A stretch of DNA of 64,000 nt from Portunus trituberculatus. Its lineage: Eukaryota > Arthropoda > Malacostraca > Decapoda > Portunidae. The position numbers and the translations under genes were made by a program. The stretch covers positions 17,085,926-17,149,925 of the forward strand of contig NC_059289.1 of the NCBI RefSeq assembly GCF_017591435.1, read 5' to 3'. Within the stretch, counting starts at the first letter, position 1. Each line of letters opens with the position of its first letter. Of the stretch, positions 1 through 10,499 are shown piece by piece. The notes under the pieces are model-generated. The model was not told the origin of the DNA. It searched no databases and worked only from the letters and a program-made list of their open reading frames with translations.

Positions 1-570
1 TACATTTGAATAAAATTTGGCTTTATTTTCTTTTCCCCTCTCTCTCTCTCTCTCTCTTCTTTTGTATATTGAAATGTTTCAGTCTTCTCTTTATCACTTT
101 CACAGATCCTTATTGTAGTTTTCACGGGTGTTTTCAAGATTGTAGTAATAGTGTAACGTTTAACAAGGACCCAACACTGCCAACAACACAAACACTCACA
201 GCAACATGGCTAATCAACTCAGCGTGACAATAGAATCAAACAGCGAGAAGTGATACAAACATAAAAAAAAAAAAAAACCTCCCAAAACATCTTTCCTTAC
301 CTTCTGATACCAAAACAGTCACATTTATGACAGTAATACATAATAAACTGGACTGGTAGCTAACTAAATGGGCATTTTTTGTTTACTCTTTTTGTTACCC
401 CTGGCCAATTTTCCCCCTCTTACATTAAAGAAAAAACAAAACAAAAACTAACTCCATACACCATTGATCAACATTGTAACTCCGAAGACTAAAATATAAA
501 CATGCTAAGGTATATAGTAGGAATGGAGTGTTTATAAGGGAAAGAAGAGAAGTATTAGCTACATTAATTC

Positions 571-574
<4 letters not shown>

Positions 575-643
<69 letters not shown>
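575..643. repeat. (AG)n microsatellite
   Basis: An uninterrupted AG dinucleotide run of about 69 bases inside the foldback segment. Confidence 0.95.
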
Positions 644-648
<5 letters not shown>

Positions 649-945
649 ACTACCCATTAGACATTACATAATAGAGTTGCCCCTGTAAGATATCCCAGAA
701 CACCATGGTTTTATTTCAGTAGCGTTTCTCCCTCCCCCTAATGGCTGTATAAGGGTTTGATCCATCGCCACCCCTCCCTCCCTCCCTCCTCGCCCCAAAC
801 ACAGCTAACCCTCCCTCTCTCCCCCACAGCCACGCCACGCCACGCCACCCATCTCAACGAACGCCACTCACCCACCATCACCTTGTATTATGTAATCCCT
901 CTCCCACCTCCCTCCATCACAGTAAAGACTTGAGTATATACTGTA

Positions 946-948
<3 letters not shown>

Positions 949-1006
<58 letters not shown>
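949..1006. repeat. (GA)n microsatellite
   Basis: A pure GA run of about 58 bases directly inside the right arm of the foldback repeat; it pairs with the shorter CT run next to the left arm. Confidence 0.95.
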
Positions 1007-1010
<4 letters not shown>

Positions 1011-1043
1011 GAAAATAAAGCCAAATTTTATTCAAATGTAAGT

Positions 1044-1080
1044 TATAGTATTAGTAGTAGTAGTAGTAGTAACTGTTGTT

Positions 1081-1150
<70 letters not shown>

Positions 1151-1212
1151 CATTAGTAAAAAGAAGAAGAAGAAGAAGAAGAAGAAGAAGAAGAAGAAAG
1201 AAGAAAAAGAAG
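1044..1212. repeat. (TAG)n then (AAG)n trinucleotide microsatellites
   Basis: A TAG/GTA run of about 110 bases (one short interruption near 1070-1080) is followed by an AAG run at about 1157-1212. Polythreonine and polyleucine open frames on the minus strand here are translations of the repeat, not genes. Confidence 0.95.
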
Positions 1213-1235
1213 ATCAATAACGAAGCTTAACTCGA

Positions 1236-1625
1236 TGACTGGAGAGAAATTTACTAACTAGAGAAAACGTGACTGACTGTTTAACTGACTGACTCACTGA
1301 CAAACGGGAAAAAAATCTTGACTGGCTGAATGACTCACTGGAAAAGAAACGTGACTCACCAAATATCTGACTGAGTGACTGACTGACTGGAAAAAAACAA
1401 GACTTGGGTGACGAATTAACTGACTGGAGATAGGGAAATGACTTACTGACAGGGTGACTCAACGAAGGAAAGAAATATAGTAGTTTGAATGGGAAAAAAA
1501 AAAGAAATGATAGACTGATTTACTAACATGAAGAAAAATATCGTGTAAGAAAGACTAACTGGCAGGATACAAGCAAGACTGACTGACTGACTAACTGACT
1601 GGCTGCCAAAACGAAATATAATCAA
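1236..1625. repeat. Degenerate GACT tetranucleotide tandem repeat
   Basis: The motif TGACTGACTGG recurs many times, separated by A-runs (for example near 1265, 1340, 1375 and 1580). Minus-strand frames rich in SVSQS are translations of it. No gene is supported. Confidence 0.8.
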
Positions 1626-1639
1626 CTAACACTATAAAT

Positions 1640-2790
1640 ACATGACACTGTTCTTTTTTATTGTTGACTCAAAGCAAACAAACAAGACAAAATTACAATG
1701 AAAGACACGACTAACTTAACAACAAAATAAAAAAAATAAGTAAAAAAAAATAAACGGGGTGAAAATACCAAAAAAAAAAAAAATTGGAAGAAATAAGATA
1801 GAAAGATGAAAATAAGACAAAGATAAGAAAAAATAATGACGCCATGAAAAAAAAAATTAAGGGAAAAGAGAAACAAAGAAATAACATGAAAAAAATACCT
1901 AAAAATAGAAAGACAAGAAAAAGATAAAGATAGGAATAGTGAAAAAAAAAAAAAATTATGACGCCCCGCAATAAAACACTGAAGGGAAAAGAACCAAAGG
2001 AGAGATAAATGAAAAGAATGCCTGGAAAAAAAAGAAAATACTTAAAACATGGCAGAAAAAAAAGAAAGCCAAGAAAAGGTTAAGATAAATAAAACTTAAA
2101 ATATATATATAAAAAAAATGACGCCATGAAAAAAAAAATGAAAAAAACTGAAAGGAAAAGAAGAACCAAAGGAGATAAATTAAACCAATGACAAGCATAA
2201 AAATACCAAAAAAAAAGGGCAGAAAATATAAATAGCAAAGAAAAAGATGAAGATAAGTAAACATGGTAAAAAATTATGACGTCATAGAGAAATAATAATA
2301 AAAAAAAAAAAAACAAGGGAAGAGAAACAAATAGATAAATGATAGATTAAAATGCCTAAAAAATGGCAGAAAAATATAGAAAGACAAGAAAAAGATAAAG
2401 ATAAGAATAAATAGTAAAAAAATATGACGCCCCCCCCCCAAGAAAAAAAAGGGAAAACAGAAACGAAAAAAAAAATGACATGAAATGAATGACTGGAAAC
2501 ATGAAAATACTAAGAAGAAAAAGTGGCAGAAAATATTGAAAGAAAAAAATTGTAATAAAAAATGCAGACGCCAAAAGAAAAAAAAAAAAAGAAAAGAAAA
2601 GAAAAAAAAAACAAAGGAAGAGAGAAACAAGGGAGAGGTAAATGAAAGGAATGGAAACATGAAAATACCGGGAAAATGACTTGATAAGATAAAGATAACA
2701 AAAATACTGACGATATATATATATAAAAAAAAAAAAAAACTGGAGGAAATAAGAAAAAGAAGTGATAGATAGAATTAACGAAAACATGAA
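1640..2790. repeat. A-rich imperfect tandem array, unit about 120-160 bp
   Basis: A core resembling ATGACGCCATGAAAAAA recurs at about 1836, 1956, 2117, 2275, 2425, 2563 and 2706. Each copy is preceded by AAGATAAAGATAAG-like sequence and followed by GGGAAAAGAGAAACAAA-like sequence. Spacing is about 120-161 bp. The long A-runs make the open frames meaningless. It probably lies in intron 1 of the gene whose first coding exon is at 2865-2937. Confidence 0.75.
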
Positions 2791-2864
2791 GGAATTGAAG
2801 GAAATGATGAAGATGATAAAGATATATGCAAAAACAAAGCTGATAGAGATATAAGCAGCCTTAC

Positions 2865-2937
2865 CTGAGCGTATGGCGAGAGCGACGAGCAGTAGGGGCA
2901 GCATGCGTATAGGCGACACCATAGGAGGGGTGCCCAT
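2865..2937 (-). CDS. First coding exon of an unidentified host gene; signal peptide
   Basis: The ATG lies at 2937-2935 in a perfect Kozak context (GCCACCATGG). The frame encodes 24 residues plus one base: a short N-region with one Arg, a hydrophobic core (MLPLLLVALAI), then Arg-Ser, so it looks like a secretory signal peptide. It ends exactly at CAG|GTAAGG (last exon base 2865, intron from 2864), a near-consensus donor, giving a phase-1 intron. A signal-peptide exon followed by a phase-1 intron is common in genes for secreted or membrane proteins. The exon is GC-rich and non-repetitive, unlike its surroundings. The rest of the gene would lie left of the window, behind an intron of more than 2.8 kb. 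The family cannot be named from this exon. Confidence 0.65.
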
Positions 2938-3559
2938 GGTGGCGGTGGTGGTCGCGGTGGTGACGGGTGGTGACGGCAGCGGTGGTGATTACAGCACCAT
3001 ACACCGGTAACACACACTGGGGGGGGTATTAACACTGCAAATGACTTGGTGATTATGGGGAAAAACACGCACAATTTTTTGCTTTTAATACATACATATA
3101 CTTTTCTTTCAACAGGCTTAAAATGAACGCTATTAATATTGTGGATTAAAACACTTTTTTTTCTTTTTCACCAGCACCTATTAATTAAACACACTCAGGC
3201 ACCATGCACAGCTTAACATTATGGCATACTTTCTTGCCCTCACAAAATTAATTACGCCTCAGATGATTTCCAATATAGAAAACGGAAAAAAAAAATATTA
3301 AGCAAAGTAACACAAAAAAGGGAAGGCGGCTTTTCAATTTGCCTATAAATATAGTTCACTTATATGAATCACTACAATCATACTTCACGTTCTACATCAT
3401 AAAACAAGGATATTGACACATCATTACAATTCAATGTAACACAAATCACTCAATACCCACAGAGAACGAAAGCTTCAACCCTTCGCTCCACTGGCAAACA
3501 CCAGACTGAGGGACTGAGGGAGGCGGGACTCGCTCAGCGAACGAAGACTTCTGTGAAGC

Positions 3560-3560
<1 letters not shown>
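2938..3560 (-). promoter_or_regulatory. Candidate 5' UTR and promoter region of the signal-peptide exon
   Basis: Immediately upstream on minus is a GC-rich leader with GGT/ACC triplets (2938-3020). A second GC-rich patch at about 3480-3560 holds a GGCGGGAC box and two minus-strand CTCAGTC motifs that resemble the arthropod initiator TCAGT. The sequence between is AT-rich. The start site is inferred; a further non-coding exon or intron within this interval cannot be excluded. Confidence 0.3.
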
Positions 3561-4165
<605 letters not shown>

Positions 4166-4169
4166 GGTT

Positions 4170-4690
4170 CAAACTCGAATGCTGTCAAGCAAACCAAAAC
4201 AACTCTCCACGACAGCTGGGCCTGACCAGACAGACTTCCTAACTGACCTCAAGACAGCCTGCAGGCGACACTGGGACACAACATTGACTGACGCTTTACA
4301 GCACACCACACTGGGACACATTAGACAGGACACAAGACACCACTGGTGGACCTACTCCCCCAACCGGGCACTGGACACAGCACTCACCAGACTGAGGATT
4401 GGCCACACCCGCCTCAATGCACACCTACACAGGCTGGGCATGACTGACTCCCCACTGCCCCTGGTACGCTACACAGCCTGACACCCCGGAACACTTGCTC
4501 CTGCACTGCCCTTGTCACCACTCACACTGTGTGGCCCTCCTCTACTCACTGCTATCCACCCACACAGGCCAGCACTGAGTGACCTCCTGGGTGGCTGCAC
4601 AAATACCACTCAGGCTTTCAAGACCCTCAACCTCACCAGGACCTTCCTACAGAAAACAACTCAGCTCCACCACATATAGCCTGAGCACAT
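4170..4690 (+). pseudogene. C-terminal remnant of a non-LTR retrotransposon ORF2 (post-RNase H, zinc-knuckle tail)
   Basis: The plus frames encode an arrangement typical of the end of Jockey/R1-like ORF2 proteins: a region ending in LTRLRIGHTRLNAHLHRLGM, then, after a frameshift near 4465, a TPEHLLLHCP motif. The Cys/His knuckle is damaged at the shift. It is 5'-truncated and has no RT. It resembles in style the RNase H-bearing LINE fragment at the right edge of the window (63245-64000), and the two may belong to one family. The edges are approximate. Confidence 0.65.
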
Positions 4691-5095
4691 TACCACTCCA
4701 TACTGCACCTTTGGGGCACTAGAGGCTGTAACACACAGCCTGCACAGCCCTAACAAATCCCCAAGAAGCTTTCCTGTCCGTGTTGTCGGGCTGCCGGGGC
4801 CTCTGAGGGGGTTCGCACACCACCTGGATGCTTAGAATGACTCGTGTGGAGTGATGTATGTGCTGGGCATGAGAGTGGTAGATGTGGTGTTGGCGGTGAC
4901 CTGTCTAGGAAGCAGCCAAGCCCTCACGCTGATCCCTCCATGCCTCCTCAAATTTGATAATAGGTCATCTATTAACCTCATTCTTACCAAGATGATGATC
5001 TTGATCCCTCATCAGTCACTTCTGCATCTTCCAACCAATACTAGTGTACCTCTGGAGGACTGCAGGACGGTTGGCTAGTTTTAGATGCAAAACAT
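4690..5095. other. Spacer without a recognisable gene
   Basis: This stretch is of mixed composition. Part may be the 3' UTR of the minus-strand LINE that ends near 5095, but nothing in the sequence proves this. Confidence 0.4.
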
Positions 5096-6655
5096 AACTC
5101 ACATAAAGACCTAGCTAACAATACTTATAAAGATGATGACCCAGGAATTGTTCAAGCAAATGTTTGAAGGACTAGAGAGATTGAGTTGACACAACTATTT
5201 CTGGTAGAGAATACCACATGTTAATGACCTGTAATGAGAAGAAACGACTTCTAACGTCAGTGGAATGATGAGGCACTAAGATCTTCAAACTGTGGCCTCT
5301 TGTTCTACTCAAAGTGGCTCTAGAAAATACATCATTTAGTTGAGGACTCAAACCACTCAAAATCTTCCACATTTGAATCAAATCAGCTCTCAGCAATCTA
5401 CCCTTAATAGAAAACAGTTTCGGTCTAGATAATCTTTCTGAGTATGGTAGCTCACCAAAACCTTCAACCTTAAATTTTAGTCCACCTCCTCTGAACAGAT
5501 TCCAGCATGTGTACATCACCCAGGAAGCCAGTATTCCAAACAACACTACCAAAGTCAATAATTGGCCAAACGTGTGTGACAAAAATCTGACACATGAAAG
5601 GTGATCTGCATAAGGTGCCTCTTAGAATGTTGCTGGCAACACCATTAGCTTTGCCGCAAATTTCACGGATGTGAAGGTGCAATTTCAGTGAGGAGTCGAC
5701 TATGATACCTAGGTCTCAAACAGAATCTTTGTGAGGAATGGGGTGATTTTCTAGGAAGTAGACATGGTGAGAAGCTGGAATGTGTCTTGAGAAATGTTAA
5801 CAAGCACATTTGTTGATGGAAAAGGAAAGACCCCAAGATAGACTTCTTTGATATAGCAATGAGACATCATTTTGTAAAGACATAATAGCATCACAAGCAT
5901 TTGATTTCTTTGATGGAATGGCAAGATACAGTTTGAGATCATCAGCAAACAAAACTGATTTGCAATTAAGATCAGCTGGTGACATGGTTAACATAGAAAA
6001 AAAAAAAAAAAAAAAAAAATAGGGGACCAAGGACTGATCCCTGAGGAACACCACTAGGAACATCAGATACATGACTAAACCTTCATTTTCAGACTAGTAA
6101 GAAAATTACAGATCCAGCCAAGCAATGAATTTCTGATACAAACTTGAAATTATTTTGATAATAAGACTTGGTGGTTTACAACATCAAAGACCTTACTGTA
6201 ATAAAAAAGTAGAACATCCACATCCAACCCTTGGTCAAGATGAAAACTAACATAATCATAGGTAAGGAGAAGTTGATCAGAAACAGAAAATCCAGAACGA
6301 AAACCAAATTGAGATACAGAGAGAAAGTTATTAATGTCCAGGTAACCATAAAGTTTTTTTTTTTTATATATATTTATTTATACAATGTTGAGAGGTAATG
6401 AGCCTTTCAAGAGTTTTAGAACAGACAGAGGTTAGACTTACAGGCCTGTAGTTTGAAGGAATGGAATGTGATCCCCCCTTTAAAAAAGGCATAACATTAG
6501 CAAATTACTAGACAGAAGGAATCTTCATAGAAGAAATGCTTTTGTAGATGATGAGACACAAAGGATAGCATAAGGCAGGGGCACACTTTCTGAACACAGT
6601 ACAGGGGAAGGGGAGGCCATCAGGACCACAACTAGGAGATATTTCAATCTTATTT
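5095..6655 (-). pseudogene. CR1/Jockey-like LINE reverse transcriptase (element J), broken
   Basis: Read on minus from 6655, frames in order give GPDGLP, NYRPVSLTSV, QFGFR, a KVFDVVNH-like block (where the AFD motif normally sits), SVLFADDLKLY (the FADD catalytic motif, about 5945) and the CR1-type tail LPYSERL...RTRGHSLK...WYSLPE (about 5450-5170). Several frameshifts and stops and an A-run at 6000-6020 interrupt it. The RT order is normal for a LINE. The segment that should precede GPDGLP is at 6660-6875 but inverted. No poly-A or target duplication was found. Confidence 0.75.
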
Positions 6656-6659
6656 AAGG

Positions 6660-6875
6660 AAGAAGATCAATCCCCCTACAGTTGGCCCTCTCCTGGCTGA
6701 TGGGTCTTGGGTAGGTCTGTAATAGTATGGCAGATTGCTTGGTACGGTGTTTCTCATCGCTGTTTGTCCGAGATTCACTGCCAGATCCTCACCTCCATCA
6801 AATAGCTGACTTTTTTTTTGTTTTCAAGGAATTCACAGTAAGTGATGTTATGGTGGCTTTAAGTAACCATGAAAC
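6660..6875 (+). pseudogene. Inverted internal segment of LINE J (endonuclease-RT linker)
   Basis: Only this stretch reads on plus: MADCLVRCFSSLF, then FTVSDVMVALSN, the usual linker just before GPDGLP in CR1/Jockey ORF2. Its neighbours on both sides read on minus: the SLAASGDTRRFHGYL part at 6880-6920 and the NKIEISPSCGPDGLP part at 6600-6650. The protein order is correct only if this piece is flipped in place, so a local inversion of about 215 bp has occurred. Confidence 0.7.
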
Positions 6876-6879
6876 CTCC

Positions 6880-7475
6880 GGGTATCACCCGAGGCAGCTA
6901 AGGAACGCTCATAATTAATAATTGCAAGGTTAACATCATTTTTATGTTGAATATTCAGATCCGTAAAAAGAAACTGGCTCCTCATGGTTAAAGGGGAATG
7001 TCGACCATGAGAGCTTCTTAAAAGCTTGTAGTTGCGCCAAGCTACTCCATGTCTTCCCTGGAGGTCCTTAGAAATAGAACTAGCCCAAGATGGTCTTTTA
7101 GATCTATCAAAATTTAACTGGACTGGAACAACACAGTGAAGGAAAACCATTAGAATCTCAGCAAACTTAGCGTAACACTGCTCTACATTGTGACCACTAA
7201 ATAAGGAATCCCAGTCAATACCAGACAAATAATATTGCAAATAGGGAAATTTGCAACAAAACCAGTCAAAACAACCAGGAAGGATAATAGAAGAAGAGGT
7301 AGATGAAAATGTTAGTGTAAAAAGAATACCTACATGGCCACAGCCTGGAGGTGGAGCAATGCTGTCAAGTCTAGATACCCAATCATGCTCAGAATTAAGA
7401 ACCAAGTCAAGAATGTTACCAGAACTAAGAAAGGTAAGAAATTTAACCCATTGTGTGAGGCCAAGGGAAACATGA
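6880..7475 (-). pseudogene. LINE J endonuclease C-terminus and linker
   Basis: Minus frames give the last part of an APE-type endonuclease (GLTQWVKF, then NILDLVLNSEHDWVS) and the Lys/Arg-rich linker (RSKRPSWASSISKDLQGRHG) that leads into the RT. The catalytic N-terminal half of the endonuclease is missing, so the copy is 5'-truncated near 7475. Frameshifts are present near 7330-7405. Confidence 0.7.
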
Positions 7476-7790
7476 TGATGGCGGCTGAACTACTGGACGC
7501 CACGAGGTAAGCGTGACTCACTGGCGGAACTGGTAATGCAACACTGGCCAAACTTTTCACTCATCTTTCAACTAATCTACTACCAACAGATGTCAAGGCA
7601 CCCTCGTTGTCTTGTGGCATGTTGTCCGAGATACTGTTGTCATTTTGGGTGTGTGTTGCTCAGGTCAGAGTGCTGTACAGGTTAATACCAGGTCATGATA
7701 CTGACCTCAAGAGTGAAGAGTATGGTTAAGAGTGTAGCGATGCAGTGCTGACCCGGCACACAACCAAGGAATCTGTACAGTGATCCAATT

Positions 7791-8050
7791 CCCATAGTGT
7801 GTAACACTATGGGGCCGCCATGGTACAGTGGATCCGTGCGTGCTTTGGGATCCGAGGGGTCTCCAAGCGCACGGGTTCGAATCCTGTCTACGGTCTGAGT
7901 GTAGGTTGGGCTTCCTCACTCAGGGCAACGGTTTCCTAGCGGGTGGGCTTTGAAATAGGAGGTACCCTTAATAAGTATCCCCTTTAGCCCATAAATTCCT
8001 GTGAAAAGCCCACATGGTATAATAAAACAGATGGTGAATGTTCTTCCTCA
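7791..8050 (+). mobile_element. tRNA-derived SINE
   Basis: An A box-like TGGTACAGTGG (7821-7831) and a B box GGTTCGAATCC (7874-7884), 42 bases apart, mark a tRNA-like pol III head. A tRNA-unrelated body follows (about 7890-8030) and an AT-rich 3' end (ATAATAAAAC). A 9-bp inverted repeat, CCCATAGTG/CACTATGGG (7791-7799, 7805-7813), sits directly at the 5' edge. The head does not fold as a full tRNA, so this is not a tRNA gene. The 3' edge is approximate. Confidence 0.75.
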
Positions 8051-8430
8051 TTGTTGGATGTAATACTGTCAATTGTCTAAGTATTATTGATTGTGTGTTT
8101 CTGGAGAGTGAATAATTGGCTGTGATAAAACTTACACCTAATCCCTTCTGGGCAGCAAATAAAAATCATCTATAAACAGACTTTACTTTCATCCAAACAT
8201 CTACAATACGTATATAGTTTTCCAGCAATTTGGCATTCCAGATTGACATCTACATATACATAGACTCTGCTGCAAAGCTGAACAAACTCTTGAATCTATA
8301 TGTACATAGATGTTCTTTGTGTTTCATTGCTTATGATATATGTCAATATATTTATGTGGATGTTTGGAGTAGTGACATCAAAGACTTGTGACCTGAAAGT
8401 AATTGACTTCGACTTTTGATATTTTTCATG
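8050..8430. other. AT-rich spacer, no gene seen
   Basis: Only short imperfect repeats of a TACATAGA type are visible (8245-8310). Confidence 0.6.
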
Positions 8431-8778
8431 TATAGTAAGTCCTCGTTATACGGTACATATGCGTTCAAGAAAACCTCACTGCAAATCGAAATTACCGTAT
8501 ACCGAACCCATTATAACATGTAATAATAGAGGATGCGTTCCAGCACGTCGAAAGTCACCCCTACAGACATGAAAATACATGAAAATAGTCATACAAAAAA
8601 ATGTAGAGTACTGCACAAAAGAAATAAAATATTATATTTACCTTTCACTCGTCATGTATTCTATCAGATGATGTCCCTCCAGAGGCTAAGGAACAGTAGG
8701 GATTTCAGCCGCTCTGTGTATTGTGAGTGTTTTTTCCGGTCTTTTGCTTGACCTGAAGGTGCTGCTTCCTGTACAAAG

Positions 8779-9684
8779 ATGGTTTTGAGTGCCTGCGGAA
8801 CCTGTGAGGAGAATGTGGCCAGCAGACAGAAGGCTGTGGCATGCGAGAAATGCATGGTCTGGTTCCATGCCACCTGTGCAGGGATGAAGGACGCCAACAT
8901 GAAGGCCCTTCAATTCGACCTGCTGGTGTTCCTGTGCAGGCGTTGCCTCAATAGGAGCATCGGGGAATGGAGCAATGAAGACAACGATAAGGAAACAAAA
9001 AGCGTGCAACAGCAGAGTACCCAGACGGAAAACCCGAAAAAGGAAGCAGAAGTTCAGACGGAGAAGAATGAAGACCAGCAGGTAGTGGAAGTTGGAAGAG
9101 TAGTAAACTAACCCAGGAAGAGGATGATGTTTAAGAAAGCTCCAGTCCATATCATCGGTGACAGTATGGTGAGGAAGACCCCAGACTTCCTAAGGAGGGA
9201 GGTGGAGTGCACCAGCATGGGAGGTGCCAAGATACAGGATGTGAAGAAGAAAGTTCTAGAAGAAGTTAAAGAAATGGAAAAAAGAAGCCTGCTGGTGATC
9301 CAAGGAGGAGGAAATAAGCTAGAGGCAACTGGGGCTGAAGAAACAGTAAAAGAAGTGGTAGAGGCAGTCAGGGCAGCTGAAGACAAGAAGATGAGTGCGG
9401 CTGTGGTGGGTGTCCTACAGCACCCGCGTAAAGGGGTGCTGTATGAAAAGACAAGAAGAGAGACGAACCGGATGCTCTGCAAGGAACTCCTGAAGCTTAA
9501 AATGGAATGGCTTGTAGAGAAGAAGGGGAATGTCAGCTTCCTGGATTTCGACGGGATCCTGGATCAAGACAGGCTCTTCAGCAGAGACGATGTCCACCTC
9601 AACCAAGATGGAAACCAAAAGATGGGACGGCGACTGGCTGAGTGGATGAGGGCAAGGCAGGTGTGCTGCGTGGAGACGGCTTGA
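8779..9684 (+). pseudogene. LINE A ORF1: PHD-like zinc finger plus SGNH esterase
   Basis: One frame of 302 codons, broken by a single TAA (9109-9111). Residues 1-60 form a PHD-type finger (CGTCEENV, ACEKCMVWFHATCAG, CRRC). Residues about 116-300 form an SGNH/GDSL-like hydrolase: block I IGDSMVRK (Ser), block III-like QGGGNKL (Asn) and block V DDVHLNQDG (Asp/His). Esterase-containing ORF1 proteins are known in CR1- and L2-type LINEs; they are thought to act in RNP assembly or membrane/lipid contact. A charged, acidic linker joins the two domains. The start was chosen as the first ATG before the finger. Confidence 0.75.
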
Positions 9685-9734
9685 CGAGAAGGACCAATGG
9701 ATGATGGCAGACAAAGAATAGAACAAACTAACCA

Positions 9735-10440
9735 GGCAAGTGAATGTGTGAAGTTTGGCTGTATGAATGTGAGGGGAAGTTTGAGGATGTATGCAGGGAA
9801 CTTGAGGAGTGGAAGTTCGACATAGTTGGGCTTACCGAAACTCACCTAAGAGATGACGTGCGAATGGAGGGATGTGAGTATGTCATGATAGGGAAGGGCC
9901 GTAGGACACAGGAGACACTGGGAGGAGGCGTAGCCTTACTCTACAAGAAAGGAAGAGGACTGAAAGTTGAGGAAATAGATGAGGGGAGGTGTGAAGGTAG
10001 TGAAGATGTGATGGCAGTGAGAGTAGAATGTAAGAATAAAGTTGGCAGAACAGAGAAGATGGTGGTGGTGGTAGTGTATATGACTGTTATGGGAGAAAAA
10101 GCTGATAGGGAGAATAGGAGGAAGTTTGATGTACTTAGAAGAGTGGTGAGAGAGCATAGGGAGGAAAGAGTGCTTGTTATGGGTGACATGAATGCACATA
10201 TAGGTTTATTGGGTGAACGAATGAACAGGAACGGTGAAATGCTTGAAGAGTTTGCGGATGAAATGGAGTTTGAGAATCTGAATGTTACCTTGGCTGAGGG
10301 GTAAGTGACTCGGAATGCAAGGAAGCATGAATCAGCGATTGACTACATGCTGGTGAATGGAAGAATGCATGAGATTGTGTCACACGTGGATAGATGAAGA
10401 TGGTATGGTGGATATTGTGTATGCTGGTCATGGAGTGCTG
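9735..10440 (+). pseudogene. LINE A apurinic/apyrimidinic-like endonuclease
   Basis: Motifs in order are CMNVRG, LTETHL (metal-binding Glu), a GGGVALLYKK block, VVYM, GDMNAH (Asp/Asn) and SAIDYMLVN. The closing SDH motif is changed to GHG (about 10430), removing the catalytic His context. A small deletion follows CMNVRG and a TAA is at 10303. Copy B supplies the intact comparison. Confidence 0.75.
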
Positions 10441-10499
10441 GATGCAGAGTGAGAATGAAGTGAAAGTGGTAGGTAAGGATAGGAGGTGGAGACTGAGAG

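Larger units (their letters stand above)
1..1040. repeat. Foldback segment bounded by 36-bp perfect inverted repeats
   Basis: Positions 1-36 are the exact reverse complement of 1005-1040, and the match continues loosely into a (CT)n run on the left and a (GA)n run on the right. The left arm starts at the first base of the window, so it may extend further. Between the arms are two (GA)n blocks, AT-rich sequence and a C-rich stretch (about 770-900) without a supportable gene. It could be a foldback or MITE-like element, or a recombination or assembly palindrome; no target duplication can be judged because the left flank is missing. Confidence 0.7.

Noticed and set aside
575..643. CRISPR-like or satellite array
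   Set aside because: Simple dinucleotide repeat without spacers; the organism is eukaryotic.
7472..7506. ATG with GTAAGC donor (short first exon on plus)
   Set aside because: The ATG overlaps the end of LINE J homology and no promoter, acceptor or partner exon is seen; too short to support.
7815..7890. tRNA gene at the second pol III head
   Set aside because: A and B boxes are present but the acceptor and anticodon arms do not fold and a SINE body follows.
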